From contig NZ_LIXJ01000003.1 in assembly GCF_001905795.1 (NCBI RefSeq), forward strand, positions 468,332-532,331: DNA of 64,000 nucleotides, read 5' to 3'. The DNA comes from Streptomyces sp. CB01580. Its GTDB lineage: Bacteria; Actinomycetota; Actinomycetes; Streptomycetales; Streptomycetaceae. The position numbers and the translations under genes are program-made. The notes beneath the pieces are model-generated. The model made no database searches. It was not told where the DNA came from and saw only the letters and a list, made by a program, of their open reading frames with translations. Positions 52,408-61,689 of this stretch are shown piece by piece (position 1 is the first letter of the stretch; each line of letters begins with the position of its first letter).

Positions 52408-53679
52408 ATGGAACGGACCACATGCTGTGTGGTGGGCGGCGGGCCCGCCGGAATGGTCCTCGGGCTGCTGCTGGCCCGGGCGGGGGTGGCGGTCACGGTC
52501 CTGGAGAAGCACGGCGACTTCCTGCGCGACTTCCGCGGCGACACCGTGCATCCGTCCACCCTGGGGCTGCTGGACGACCTGGGCCTGGCCGGACGGTTCG
52601 GCCGGCTGCCGCAGCGTCGGGTGACGACGGTCCAGGTGCCCCTCGGACCGGACCGCTCGCTGGTCACCGTCGGGGACATCGGCGCGTTGCGCGGCCCGTA
52701 CAACTACATCGCGATGGTGCCGCAGTGGGATCTGCTGAACCTCCTCGTGGACGAGGCCGCGCGGGAGCCGTCCTTCTCTCTCCGGATGAACACCGAGGCG
52801 ATCGGGTTCCTGTGGGAGCGCACCGGTTCACGTCCCGGCCGCGCGGGGCGCAGGGCTCGGGGAAGGGTCACCGGGGTGCGGTATCGCACGTCCGACGGCC
52901 GCGTCGGCGAGCTGCGCGCCACGCTCACCGTCGCCTGTGACGGCCGGTTCTCGCTGGCCCGGTCGCTGCCCGAACTGGGGCTGCGGAGCTTCGCCTGTCC
53001 GATGGACGCCTGGTGGTTCAGGCTGCCGCGGCGGGACGGCGACCCGCACGGGCTCGTGGGAGGCGTCGGCGACCGGTTCTTCAGCGCCATGATCGACCGC
53101 GGGGACTACTGGCAGTGCGCCACGATGATCCCGAAGGGGACCGACACGCGGCGCCGCGCCGCCGGCCTCGACCGGTTCCGGGGCGAGTTCGCGGCCGGCG
53201 TCCCCTGGCTCGCGGACCGCGTGCACACGCTCGGCTCGTGGGACGACGTGAAACTGCTCGACGTACGGCTCGACCGCCTGCACCGCTGGCACCGCCCCGG
53301 ACTGCTGTGCATCGGCGACGCCGCGCACGCGATGTCACCGGTGTTCGGCATCGGGATCAACCTCGCGGTCGAGGACGCGGTGGCCGCCGCCCGGTACCTC
53401 GTCGGGCCGCTGCGCGAGGGCGCGGTCGGTCTGCGGACCGTGCGCCGGATCCAGCGCCGCCGTCTGCCGACGACCGTCGCGACGCAGACCCTTCAGCGCC
53501 TCGCCCACACGAACATCATCGAACCGGTCCTCTCGGGCCGCCCGGCGTTCGGCGACGCGAGGCGCGCCCAGCGGCTGAGCGAGCTCGTCACGACCTCGCG
53601 GTGGCTGAACCGTCTGCCTGCGTACTTCTTCGCCTACGGGGCCCTGCGCGAGCGCCCGCCCACCGCCTCGGTGCGCTGA
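52408..53679 (+). CDS. FAD-dependent monooxygenase (PHBH/TfdB-like)
   Basis: Encodes 423 aa. The dinucleotide fold is CCVVGGGPAGMVLGLLLARAGVAVTVLEKH; RGDTVHPSTLGLLDDLG is the class A hydroxylase motif; LTVACDGRFSLAR is the DG motif; GLLCIGDAAHAMSPVFGIGINLAVEDA closes the flavin site. Such enzymes hydroxylate aromatic or polyketide substrates with NAD(P)H. The adjacent methyltransferase and permease do not form an obvious pathway. The ATG has GGAGGGAG eight bases upstream. Confidence 0.86.
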   Translation: MERTTCCVVGGGPAGMVLGLLLARAGVAVTVLEKHGDFLRDFRGDTVHPSTLGLLDDLGLAGRFGRLPQRRVTTVQVPLGPDRSLVTVGDIGALRGPYNYIAMVPQWDLLNLLVDEAAREPSFSLRMNTEAIGFLWERTGSRPGRAGRRARGRVTGVRYRTSDGRVGELRATLTVACDGRFSLARSLPELGLRSFACPMDAWWFRLPRRDGDPHGLVGGVGDRFFSAMIDRGDYWQCATMIPKGTDTRRRAAGLDRFRGEFAAGVPWLADRVHTLGSWDDVKLLDVRLDRLHRWHRPGLLCIGDAAHAMSPVFGIGINLAVEDAVAAARYLVGPLREGAVGLRTVRRIQRRRLPTTVATQTLQRLAHTNIIEPVLSGRPAFGDARRAQRLSELVTTSRWLNRLPAYFFAYGALRERPPTASVR

Positions 53680-53693
53680 ACGCGCACGGCGGA

Positions 53694-53717
53694 CCGGCGT
53701 CGGACATCACGCGCCGG
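53694..53717. terminator. Weak hairpin between convergent genes
   Basis: CCGGCG pairs with CGCCGG across a 12-base loop. Confidence 0.25.
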
Positions 53718-53744
53718 ACACCGGGGACGCGGGCGCGGGCGGGG

Positions 53745-55145
53745 TCAGGCGCGCGCCTTGCGGGCCGACATCCAGGCGTAGACGAGGACTCCCGCGAAGA
53801 GGAACAGCACGCCCTGATAGACGGCGGCGTAGCCGGAGCCCGCGAGGAGCCACATGGAGAAGCCGAAGGCGGCGAGGGCGAGCGCGGCGTCACGGGCGAG
53901 GCGGGCCGGGCGGACCCGGTCGCGCCGCCCCGAGGCGAGGAAGTACAGCTGGGCCGCCGTCGCCAGCAGGTACGGGACGGCAGCGGTGAAGGTCGTGATC
54001 AGCACCAGGATCTCGAACACCCGGGCCGACCCGGCCATGTAGTTGTAGACGGTCAGCAGGGAGGCGAGCACGGCCGCGACGACGACCCCGAAGGTGGGCA
54101 CTCCGCGTCGCTTCACCACGAAGCGGTCGGGGAACAGCCCGTCGCGGGCCGCCGCGTACGCCGTCTGGGCGCTCAGCAGCGTCCAGCCGTTCAACGCGCC
54201 CACGATCGACACGAGCGCCGCGCAGGCGACCACCGCGCCGCCCCACGTACCGCCGAACATGACGTCGACGGCGTCGGTGAAGGGCGCCTTCGACGTGAGC
54301 AGCTCGTCGTGCGCGACGGTGCCGAAGACGGCGAGCGTGCCCAGCAGGTACACCAGCGCCGCACCGAGCGTGCCGAGGACCGTCGCCCGGCCGACGTTGC
54401 GCCGGGGGTCGCGCACCTCCCCCGCGCTGACCGCCGCCGACTCGACGCCGAGATAGCTGAAGAGCAGGATCGCGGCGGACGCGGAGACCGCGCCGAGGGC
54501 ACTGCCGCCCGTGGCCCGGAAGGGGCCGAGGTTGTCCGCGTCGAAGAAGAACATCCCGCCGACCGCGACCAGCAGCAGGGGCACGAACTTCAGCACGGTG
54601 GAGACGAGCTGCACCGCGCCCACGTAGCGGGTCCCGGCGAGGTTGGCGAGGGCGGGCGCCCACTGCACCACGAGTGCGGCGGTCATCATCGGCCACGGCG
54701 AACCGTGCAGGGGCAGCAGCACGTCCAGGTAGCCCACGGCAGTGACGGCGAGCGCGGCGTTGCTCACCCAGGAGGTGATCCAGTACGACCAGGCGGCCAG
54801 GAAGCCCGCGAAGTCGCCGAATGCCTCGCGCACGTAGACGTACGGCCCGCCGGTGCGCGGGTCGCGCCGCGCGAGCCGTCCGAAGACGAGCGCGAGCGCG
54901 ATGGCCCCGAGCGTGAGCACTCCGAAGGCGACGAGGCTGATGGTGCCGTACGGGGCGACGGACGCGGGGAGCAGGAAGATGCCGCCGCCGATGATGTTGC
55001 CCATGACCAGGGCGGTCGCCACCGGAAGCCCGAAGCGTCGGGCGTGCCGGCCGTCCCCTTCCCGCTCCGGGGGCCGCGAGGACCCCGGCGAGGCCGCGGA
55101 GGCCGGGGCCGGAGCCGATGGTGGAACGGTTCCGGTGTCGCGCAT
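53745..55145 (-). CDS. APC-family amino acid permease
   Basis: Encodes 466 aa with about 12 membrane helices. The substrate motif in helix 1 is VMGNIIGGGIFLLPASVAPYG; SYLGVESAAVSAGEVRDPRRNVGRAT is the family's conserved loop. It imports or exchanges amino acids or amines. The N-terminal 40 residues are hydrophilic and Ser/Pro-rich. The ATG at 55145 has AAAGG ten bases upstream. It is divergent from the methyltransferase gene. Confidence 0.88.
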   Translation of the reverse strand: MRDTGTVPPSAPAPASAASPGSSRPPEREGDGRHARRFGLPVATALVMGNIIGGGIFLLPASVAPYGTISLVAFGVLTLGAIALALVFGRLARRDPRTGGPYVYVREAFGDFAGFLAAWSYWITSWVSNAALAVTAVGYLDVLLPLHGSPWPMMTAALVVQWAPALANLAGTRYVGAVQLVSTVLKFVPLLLVAVGGMFFFDADNLGPFRATGGSALGAVSASAAILLFSYLGVESAAVSAGEVRDPRRNVGRATVLGTLGAALVYLLGTLAVFGTVAHDELLTSKAPFTDAVDVMFGGTWGGAVVACAALVSIVGALNGWTLLSAQTAYAAARDGLFPDRFVVKRRGVPTFGVVVAAVLASLLTVYNYMAGSARVFEILVLITTFTAAVPYLLATAAQLYFLASGRRDRVRPARLARDAALALAAFGFSMWLLAGSGYAAVYQGVLFLFAGVLVYAWMSARKARA

Positions 55146-55505
55146 GGGTGGTGTGCCTTTCGTCCTTCCGGGATGCCGTCGCCCGCCCCCGCGGGCCGCG
55201 TCACGGCCCCCGGGCGGCGCCACGGCAGCGGGCGGGTGCGCGGGCGCACACCTCTGCCGTGGTCATCGCCCGGGGATTTCCTCCATGCTCGGATATCGGA
55301 CACCTCAGACAAAATCACCGCCGAATGTTCGGCGAATCATCCGCTTCGACCGGAAAACGGACGGGTTCGAGCGCATGGGTCGGCGCATCCTTCACCGGGA
55401 GCCCCGGCACCGCCCTCACCAGGAGCCCCGGCACCGCCCGCGCCGGGCCCACCCGAATGGAAAACACGTCGACATCGCCCCTCGCCTCCGGCACAGTGAC
55501 CGCCC
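55146..55505. other. Long leader between divergent permease and methyltransferase genes
   Basis: 360 bp. GC-rich half-palindromes lie near the permease start (about 55160-55270). I could not match any known riboswitch. The two short stretches with CACCGGGAGCCCCGGCACCGCC and its neighbour at 55390-55440 are simple repeats. Confidence 0.4.
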
Positions 55506-56246
55506 ATGACGAGCAGCGAGCTGTGGACCCGCGCGACCGCCGAACGCTACGACGCCGAGGAGAGCGAGAGGTCCTCGCCCGCCTTCCTCGGACCGACTCT
55601 CGACTTCCTCGCCGAACTCGCCGGGGACGGCCGGGCACTGGAGTTCGCCGTCGGAACCGGGCGGGTGGGCGTCCCGCTCCGGGAACGCGGCGTGCCGGTC
55701 GTGGGCATCGAACTGTCCGAACACATGGCCGCGGTCCTGCGGCGCAAGGTGGACGAGGAGACCCTTCCGGTCGCCGTCGGGGACATGGCCACGACCACCG
55801 TCCCGGGGAAGTTCAGCCTGGTCTACCTCGTGTACAACACGATCACCAACCTGCTCACCCAGGACGAGCAGGTCGAGTGCTTCCGGAACGCCGCCCGCCA
55901 TCTGGCCCCCGGCGGCCGGTTCGTCGTCGAGCTGGAAGTACCGCCGCTGCGGTTCCTTCCGCCCGGACAGGTCGCGGTGCCGTTCGACGTCTCCGAACGA
56001 CATCTCGGCTTCGACACCTTCGATCTGGCCGAGCAGATCCTCGTCTCGCACCACCTCACCCGCGACGGCGACGACGGCCGCTACCGCCGCGGCGAGTCCC
56101 GGCACCGGTACGCCTGGCCGGCGGAGCTCGACCTGATGGCACGGCTCGCGGGGCTCGAACGGGAACGACGCGTCGCGGACTGGAGCGGGGAGCCGTTCAC
56201 CGAGGACTCCACGAAGCACGTCTCCGTGTGGCGCAAGCCGGTCTGA
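55506..56246 (+). CDS. Class I SAM-dependent methyltransferase
   Basis: Encodes 246 aa. The SAM motif I is ALEFAVGTGRVGVPLRERG, unusual in having FAVGTG where most have DxGxG, then VGIELSEHMAAVL, AVGDMATTTVPGKFSLVYLVYNTI and LAPGGRFVVELE. Substrate unknown. No ribosome site precedes the ATG; a weak -10 (CACAGT) sits close by, so it may be leaderless. It converges on the CHAT gene with 16 bp between stops. Confidence 0.85.
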   Translation: MTSSELWTRATAERYDAEESERSSPAFLGPTLDFLAELAGDGRALEFAVGTGRVGVPLRERGVPVVGIELSEHMAAVLRRKVDEETLPVAVGDMATTTVPGKFSLVYLVYNTITNLLTQDEQVECFRNAARHLAPGGRFVVELEVPPLRFLPPGQVAVPFDVSERHLGFDTFDLAEQILVSHHLTRDGDDGRYRRGESRHRYAWPAELDLMARLAGLERERRVADWSGEPFTEDSTKHVSVWRKPV

Positions 56247-56262
56247 GGCCGCCGCCCGGTCC

Positions 56263-59200
56263 TCAGGGCCCCGCGTGCACCTGGCAGGCCCACAGGCTCG
56301 GGGTCCGCGGATAGGTGTCGCGCAGGGTGCGCACGGCCCGGTGCAGGGCCTCGGCCGCACGGGCGACGTCGAGTGCGCCGTCGCCCGTGTTCAGCGCTTC
56401 GTAGACGCTCAGCGCGACCTCGGCCCCGATGGCGTCGTCGACGTGCCACAGCGAGCCGACGACGTGGGGGAAGCCGGCCATCTGGAAGGCGCTGACGATG
56501 TGCACGGCCTCGTCGGCGAGCTCGGGGCTGGTGCGCAGGGTGTCGCAGGCGGAGAGGTAGGCGAGCCGGACCGACGGCAGCCGCAGCCGGGCCAGGTCGC
56601 GCACGGTCAGCGGGTGCGCGGTGTGGTCGTGCAGGACGAGCCTGCTGCCGGAGGGACGTTCCGGGTCGCCCAGGGCGTGGCAGGCGAAATGGGCGTGGGC
56701 GTGGTGGTGCAGGGCGGAGACGACCGCGGAGCGGGTGGCGTCCGCGTCCGCCAGCAGCGAGGCGCCGGGGAGGAGGCTGGCCAGCTGGTCCGCCTCCCGG
56801 CGTGCGCCCGGGAGCGGGGCCTGGCCGGTGGCCCCCGCGACGCTGACCACGAGCGTGCCGCCGCCCGCCGGGCGGGCGGCGCGGCGACGGGCGTGGTGCA
56901 GGGCCCGCAGTGTCGGTGTGTACGAGGAGACCACCCGGTCCAGGGCGCCCGCGGCGTCGACGGGGGCCGCCGCGTGCAGGGGCAGCGTGCCCAGGAGACC
57001 GCCGGGCGACCACCACACGCGGGTGGCCTCGGGGAGGCGGTCGAGGACCGGACCGGTGACCGCCCGCCACAGCCAGGCGAGGGTCTCCCGTACCTCCTGT
57101 TGGGCACGACGCGACTGCTTGCGGGAGGTCCCGGGTGTCTCGATGCGGACCAGTGCGTCCTGGAAGGTGCGCCGACGCGCCGCCGTCGTCCGCTGGTCGA
57201 GCCCGGGGAGGGGCACGGCGTCGATGGAGTGCTCGGTGACGACCAGGGCGTCGCTGCCGTACGGCGAGATGTTGACCAGGATCACCGGGCCCGCCGCGGC
57301 GGTCGCGCGCAGTTCGCGCTCGCCCCACTCACGCACCGGACGCAGCATGCCCAGCTCGGGATGTTCGGCGCGGATCCGGTCCGTGAGGTCCCGCCACTCG
57401 GCCGCCAGCCGCTGCCGCAGATCGGCGCGGGCGTCGGGGCCGGGCGGTCGTTCTTCGAGGAACTCCCGGGTGCCGGTCGCGGTGTCGAGGGCCTCCCGGA
57501 GCTCCTCGAAGCGGTCGGCGAGGTCCGGGGCGGTCGCCCGGAGCCGCGTCAGATCGCTGTCGGCGTCGAAGGCGTGGGAGAGGATCACGCCCCTGGCCTG
57601 TTCGAGCAGTCCGACCGCGAGCCCGGGCCGGCCACAGCGCACCGCGCAGGCCGCCGCCCGGGCACCCAGCCCGACGGTCCCGCTCAGCAGGAACTCCTGG
57701 TCGTCGCGGACGAGATGACGGGGCGCCACGGAATGCAACAGGTCGACCGCCAGGGCGTACCCGTCCAGGGCTCCTTCCCAGTCGCCCAGCTCCGCCCGGA
57801 CATCGCCCCAGGCCCGCGCCGCGTCCATGCGCAGGGAGGGCGCGCACTGCTGCTCCAGGGCCGCCGACCGGAACACGTCGGCCGCCGCGGTCAGGTCGGA
57901 TCCGCGGCGACGGCGGCCGGGCCTCCGGTCGCTCAGCATGCGGCCGAGGTTCGACAGGCGCAAGGTGCGGTGGGGGTGACCGGGCGGGGTGGCCTCGACG
58001 GCCCGGCGGAAGAGCGCGACCACTTCGTCGCGGAGCGCGGACGACACCAGGATGCGGGGGGTCAGGAGCCGTGCCCCCGCCGCCACCGTCAAAGCACCCG
58101 CCAGCTCGGGCGAGTTCGCGGGCAGCGCCGCGATCACCGCGTCGGCCAGCTCGCGCGCCTCGCGGGCGTCGCCGGTCCGCGGCGTCCGTGCGAAGCGTGC
58201 CATCAGGGCGATGGCGAGGTTGTGGCGCCGACGGGGCAGCAGCGGGTCGTCCTCCGGGGTGAGGGCGAGCGCCTCTCTGAGCAGCGGTACCGCCTCGTCG
58301 AGCCCGCCGACCGGATCGGCGGCGCGTTCGAGACCGATGACCAGACCGATCCCCGTCGAGCTCAGCAACGCCGCGCGGTGCGCACGGCCCAGGCCGGGCA
58401 GCGCGGCGGCCCGACGCCGGCACTCCTGGGCCTCCAGCAGGTCCTCGCCGTCCTCGGTCAGCTGGTGACGCAGGCCCAGCGCCGCACCGAGGTTGAGCAG
58501 CCGCACTCCGAGCATCCGGTGCCCCTCGGAGGTGAGTGCCACCGCCTCCCGATGGGCGCGCACCGCCTCGTTCAACTCCCCGGGATCTCCGGAGCGTTGA
58601 TAGCCGGCGGTCAGCACCAGGCCGAGATCGTCGAGCGTGGTGGGGCGGTCCGGGTGCCCCGGCGGTGCGAGCGCCTCGGCCTGCCGCAGTCGGCGCAGCG
58701 CCTCCGCCAGATCCGGCCCGTTCGCCTCCGGGTCGCGCGTGTAGCGGGTGTACAGGGCCATCGCGGTGGCGAGAAGCGGTGGTCGGGAGCCGTCCGGCGG
58801 CTCCGTCGAGGCGGTGGCCGGGCCGATGAGGCCGAGCGCCGCGTCCAGATCGGCCCGAGCGCCGGTCGCGACGGAACGGGCGCGCAGGGCGTTGCCCAGC
58901 GCGTTGCGCAAGGCGGCGCTCCGACCGGGATGCGTGGCCGCCCGAAGCGCCTCGGTCAGCACCGCGACCGCCTCGTCCAGGTCCTCGGTCCGGCCTGTGT
59001 ACTGTGCCCTCAGCACGAGGGCCATGCCCAGGTCATGGCCCGCCGTCGCGGGTTCCGGATCGCCGGGCAGTGCCCGGCGGCACAGCTCCACCACCTCGTC
59101 GCACTCCTCGGGCGTCGCGCCCTCCCGCTGCCGCAGCAGCAACAGCGCACGCTTCAGGACGTCGAGACCGTAGGGCGGCCGGGGACTCCCGGGGGCTGTT

Positions 59201-60063
59201 TGGGCCAGTGCGTCACGTGCGATGCCGACCGCCTCGTGCAGGTCCTCCGGGTCGTACGAGCGCAGGTAGCGGTCCAGGAGCCGGGCGCCCAGGGCATCGA
59301 GGGCGAGGAGCCGCTCGGGCGACCCGGCCGGGATGGCCTTGAGGGCGCGGTGGGCCAGCCGGACCGGATCCGCGGTCTCGGCCTCTCCGGACCTGTCCCG
59401 GAGCATGTCGCCGAACGGGTCCCCGAACGGCCAGGTCGTCCCGGCCAGGTCCAGCGCCCGGGACAGGCCCGCGCGCCGGTCCGTGTACCGGGGGTCGTAC
59501 TCCGGCGTCGCGAGGACGGCGAGGCCGCCGCATCCGACCGCGGTGGCGAGCCGGATCTCGGGCGGGGGCAGCTCGGCGCCGAGGGCCGCGGCCAGTCGGT
59601 GGAGCCGGCGGACGTCTTCGGAGGCCCCCGGCGGCGGGTCGTACTGCCGTCCCTCCGCCACGATCAGCCACGCGGCGCACTGGGCCGCCCACTCGGCGGG
59701 TCCGTCCGCGTCCGCCGGGTCGGGGCGAACGGCGGGATCGGTGGCCGCGTATCGTGCCGCCAGCTCCGGCGGCACCAGCCCCGGATCGGCGACCCAGACC
59801 GGGAAGAGCAGTGTTCCCGCCATGCACCCGTGCACGCCGCCGTGCTCCCCCGGTCCGGCCATCGCGTGGGCGAAGCAGAGCCACCCGGCCGCGTGCCGGG
59901 CCTCCAGGTCGGTCCTGACGTCGGCGGTCCGCAGCAACCCCCGCAGTTCCGCGTCCGCCTCGGGGCCGAACACCACGGCCCCGTCCACCCCGCCGTCCGC
60001 GGTCCCGGCCCGCGCGAGGCGCGCACGGATCGCCCGCAGGAACCAGTCCCGGTCGTACCTCAC
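56263..60063 (-). CDS. CHAT-domain (caspase-like) protease with TPR-like repeats
   Basis: Encodes 1266 aa from GTG 60063, which has GGGGAG seven bases upstream; an ATG at 60105 without a ribosome site would add 14 residues. The N-terminus is a specific helical domain (about 1-170). Residues 200-850 are Ala/Leu/Arg-rich repeats of TPR or Sel1 character (for example EAVAVLTEALRAATHPGRSAALRNALGNALRARS). The C-terminus is a CHAT domain with HFACHAL (His1129) and LSACDT (Cys1173), the caspase-like dyad. CHAT proteins cleave partner proteins in response to a signal and act in bacterial immunity and death systems. It is divergent from the next two genes. Confidence 0.9.
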   Translation of the reverse strand: MRYDRDWFLRAIRARLARAGTADGGVDGAVVFGPEADAELRGLLRTADVRTDLEARHAAGWLCFAHAMAGPGEHGGVHGCMAGTLLFPVWVADPGLVPPELAARYAATDPAVRPDPADADGPAEWAAQCAAWLIVAEGRQYDPPPGASEDVRRLHRLAAALGAELPPPEIRLATAVGCGGLAVLATPEYDPRYTDRRAGLSRALDLAGTTWPFGDPFGDMLRDRSGEAETADPVRLAHRALKAIPAGSPERLLALDALGARLLDRYLRSYDPEDLHEAVGIARDALAQTAPGSPRPPYGLDVLKRALLLLRQREGATPEECDEVVELCRRALPGDPEPATAGHDLGMALVLRAQYTGRTEDLDEAVAVLTEALRAATHPGRSAALRNALGNALRARSVATGARADLDAALGLIGPATASTEPPDGSRPPLLATAMALYTRYTRDPEANGPDLAEALRRLRQAEALAPPGHPDRPTTLDDLGLVLTAGYQRSGDPGELNEAVRAHREAVALTSEGHRMLGVRLLNLGAALGLRHQLTEDGEDLLEAQECRRRAAALPGLGRAHRAALLSSTGIGLVIGLERAADPVGGLDEAVPLLREALALTPEDDPLLPRRRHNLAIALMARFARTPRTGDAREARELADAVIAALPANSPELAGALTVAAGARLLTPRILVSSALRDEVVALFRRAVEATPPGHPHRTLRLSNLGRMLSDRRPGRRRRGSDLTAAADVFRSAALEQQCAPSLRMDAARAWGDVRAELGDWEGALDGYALAVDLLHSVAPRHLVRDDQEFLLSGTVGLGARAAACAVRCGRPGLAVGLLEQARGVILSHAFDADSDLTRLRATAPDLADRFEELREALDTATGTREFLEERPPGPDARADLRQRLAAEWRDLTDRIRAEHPELGMLRPVREWGERELRATAAAGPVILVNISPYGSDALVVTEHSIDAVPLPGLDQRTTAARRRTFQDALVRIETPGTSRKQSRRAQQEVRETLAWLWRAVTGPVLDRLPEATRVWWSPGGLLGTLPLHAAAPVDAAGALDRVVSSYTPTLRALHHARRRAARPAGGGTLVVSVAGATGQAPLPGARREADQLASLLPGASLLADADATRSAVVSALHHHAHAHFACHALGDPERPSGSRLVLHDHTAHPLTVRDLARLRLPSVRLAYLSACDTLRTSPELADEAVHIVSAFQMAGFPHVVGSLWHVDDAIGAEVALSVYEALNTGDGALDVARAAEALHRAVRTLRDTYPRTPSLWACQVHAGP

Positions 60064-60144
60064 CCCGCCGCTCCCCCCACCGTCCGATCTCCTCGTCACG
60101 TCCATGCACGCCCAACTCTGCCCGATCTACGGCACACTTGGACC

Positions 60145-60540
60145 ATGACCGCGTCTTCCGACCTCCCTCGTGCCGATCCCAGGGCGGCGGCGTCGTTGTG
60201 CGTCCTGCTCGGCTCGCCGGACGCTCTGCGACAGCCCGGGGTCCGGGAGGCGGCCGAGCACGCGCGGGACCTGCTGCGGTCGGGCGCGGGCGCCGACGAA
60301 CTCGCGGCCTGCTACCGCGCGCTGGACACGGCGTTGCGCCGGGCCGGGGACGCGCGCGGGCTGGTCGACGGATCCCGGAGCTGGACGGCCCCCGGCGTCT
60401 CGCCCCACATCAAGGTGGCCGTGTGCCCCGGACCGGCCCGGTGCCCGCGCGTCGAACGGGCCCGCGACCTGCTCCCCGCCCCGCACTGCGCGGTCAACGG
60501 CACGCGCATGCGCAAGGGCCGGCTGGGCTCCGCCCAGTGA
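60145..60540 (+). CDS. Small Cys-containing protein beside the CHAT gene
   Basis: Encodes 131 aa. The N-terminal half is helical (DPRAAASLCVLLGSPDALRQPGVREAAEHARDLL). The C-terminal half has CPGPARCPRVERARDLLPAPHC, a possible zinc-knuckle arrangement, then a basic end. I do not recognise the family; it could be an associated small protein of CHAT conflict systems (CATRA-type), but this is a guess from position. It is divergent from the CHAT gene across 81 bp and 10 bp before the membrane-protein gene. Confidence 0.75.
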   Translation: MTASSDLPRADPRAAASLCVLLGSPDALRQPGVREAAEHARDLLRSGAGADELAACYRALDTALRRAGDARGLVDGSRSWTAPGVSPHIKVAVCPGPARCPRVERARDLLPAPHCAVNGTRMRKGRLGSAQ

Positions 60541-60550
60541 CCCCGCTCCC

Positions 60551-61477
60551 GTGAATCCCCTCCTCGCCACCCTGGGCGGCAAACTCACCGAACGCTGGCT
60601 GAACCTGCTGGTGCTCCCGGGCGCGCTCTTCCTCGCCGTCACGGCCGTCGGCACCGCCCTGGGTCACCGCCACTGGCACGACATCGACCGGCTGCGCACC
60701 GCTCTGGACGACCTCGCCACCAGGCCCGCCCTCGACCGCGCGGGCACCGCCGCGCTCCTGGTCGCCCTCATCCTGCTCGCCGCGACGGCGGCCTCGCTCG
60801 CCGCGCAGTTCCTCGGCGGCGTGATCGAGCGGTACTGGCTGCGCTTCGGCCGGGACCCGCTCTCGCGCGCCCTCACCGTCCGCCGCGTCCGCAGGTGGAG
60901 GGAGAGGGACGCGCGGCTCGGCGCGGCCGTCGGCCGCGCCGGCTGGACAGGTGCCGGGCCCGACGACACGGTGACGGTCCCGAGCGGCACACTGGCCCGG
61001 ATCCAGTCCCTCACCGAGGCCCGCGACCGTGTCGCACTGCGCGAACCGGCCCGCCCCACCTGGTACGGCGACCGCATGCAGGCAACGGCCGACCGTGTCG
61101 AGGCGGCCTACGGAGTGGACCTCGCCGCCCTCTGGCCCCGGTTGTGGCTGGTCCTCCCCGAACCCGCCGTACGCCACATCCAGTCGGCCCACGACTCCTT
61201 CAGCGCCGCCGCCCGCCTCGCCGCCTGGGCCGTCGGCTACGCCCTGCTCGCCTGCTGGTGGTGGCCTGCCGTCCTGGCCGCCCTCGGCTGCGCTGCCGTG
61301 GCCCGCTCCCGTGCGCGCACCGCCCTGGACGCACTGGCGGGCCTCGTCGAGGCCGCCGTCGACGTCCACGGCCGCGAACTGGCCACCCGGGTCGGCCTGC
61401 TCCCGCCGGAGGCACAGGGGCTGCTGGCCCATGACACGGGGGACGGGATGTCTGCGGTGTTCAGAAAGGCCGAGTGA
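60551..61477 (+). CDS. Membrane protein beside the CHAT gene
   Basis: Encodes 308 aa. Hydrophobic segments lie at about 16-36 (LNLLVLPGALFLAVTAVG), 63-85 (AALLVALILLAATAASLAAQFLGG) and 218-250 (AWAVGYALLACWWWPAVLAALGC). The parts between are Arg-rich and cytosolic by the positive-inside rule. Family not recognised. The GTG start lies 10 bp after the small Cys protein's stop, without a clear ribosome site, so translation may be coupled. Confidence 0.75.
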   Translation: MNPLLATLGGKLTERWLNLLVLPGALFLAVTAVGTALGHRHWHDIDRLRTALDDLATRPALDRAGTAALLVALILLAATAASLAAQFLGGVIERYWLRFGRDPLSRALTVRRVRRWRERDARLGAAVGRAGWTGAGPDDTVTVPSGTLARIQSLTEARDRVALREPARPTWYGDRMQATADRVEAAYGVDLAALWPRLWLVLPEPAVRHIQSAHDSFSAAARLAAWAVGYALLACWWWPAVLAALGCAAVARSRARTALDALAGLVEAAVDVHGRELATRVGLLPPEAQGLLAHDTGDGMSAVFRKAE

Positions 61478-61523
61478 CCGCCGCCGGTCCGTGACACCGA
61501 CGCACCCGCCGTGGCCCGGCCGG

Positions 61524-61574
61524 TGAGCGGCCCCGGTCGTTGAGCGGTCCCGGTCGGTGAGCGGCCCCGGTCGG
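61524..61574. repeat. Three tandem 17-bp repeats
   Basis: Units TGAGCGGCCCCGGTCGT, TGAGCGGTCCCGGTCGG and TGAGCGGCCCCGGTCGG lie end to end between the membrane-protein gene and the convergent kinase gene. Units differ by one or two bases. Confidence 0.85.
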
Positions 61575-61689
61575 CCCAGGAGGCCGAGGCGCGCGGAAGG
61601 GCACCTCGGCGCCGGCCGCGTGGGCGACCGGGCGAGCCGCCGAGGTGTCCACACGGCGGGGAAGGCGGCGGCGCCCGGTGCCGCCCGGG

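Noticed and set aside
55146..55505. Possible riboswitch in the permease leader
   Set aside because: Amino acid permeases are sometimes riboswitch-controlled, but no conserved core of a known class could be matched by eye.
56275..60540. 4.2-kb open frame on the plus strand opposite the CHAT gene
   Set aside because: It is the antisense shadow of the CHAT gene. Only its last 131 codons, from ATG 60145, form a separate gene beyond the shadowed part.
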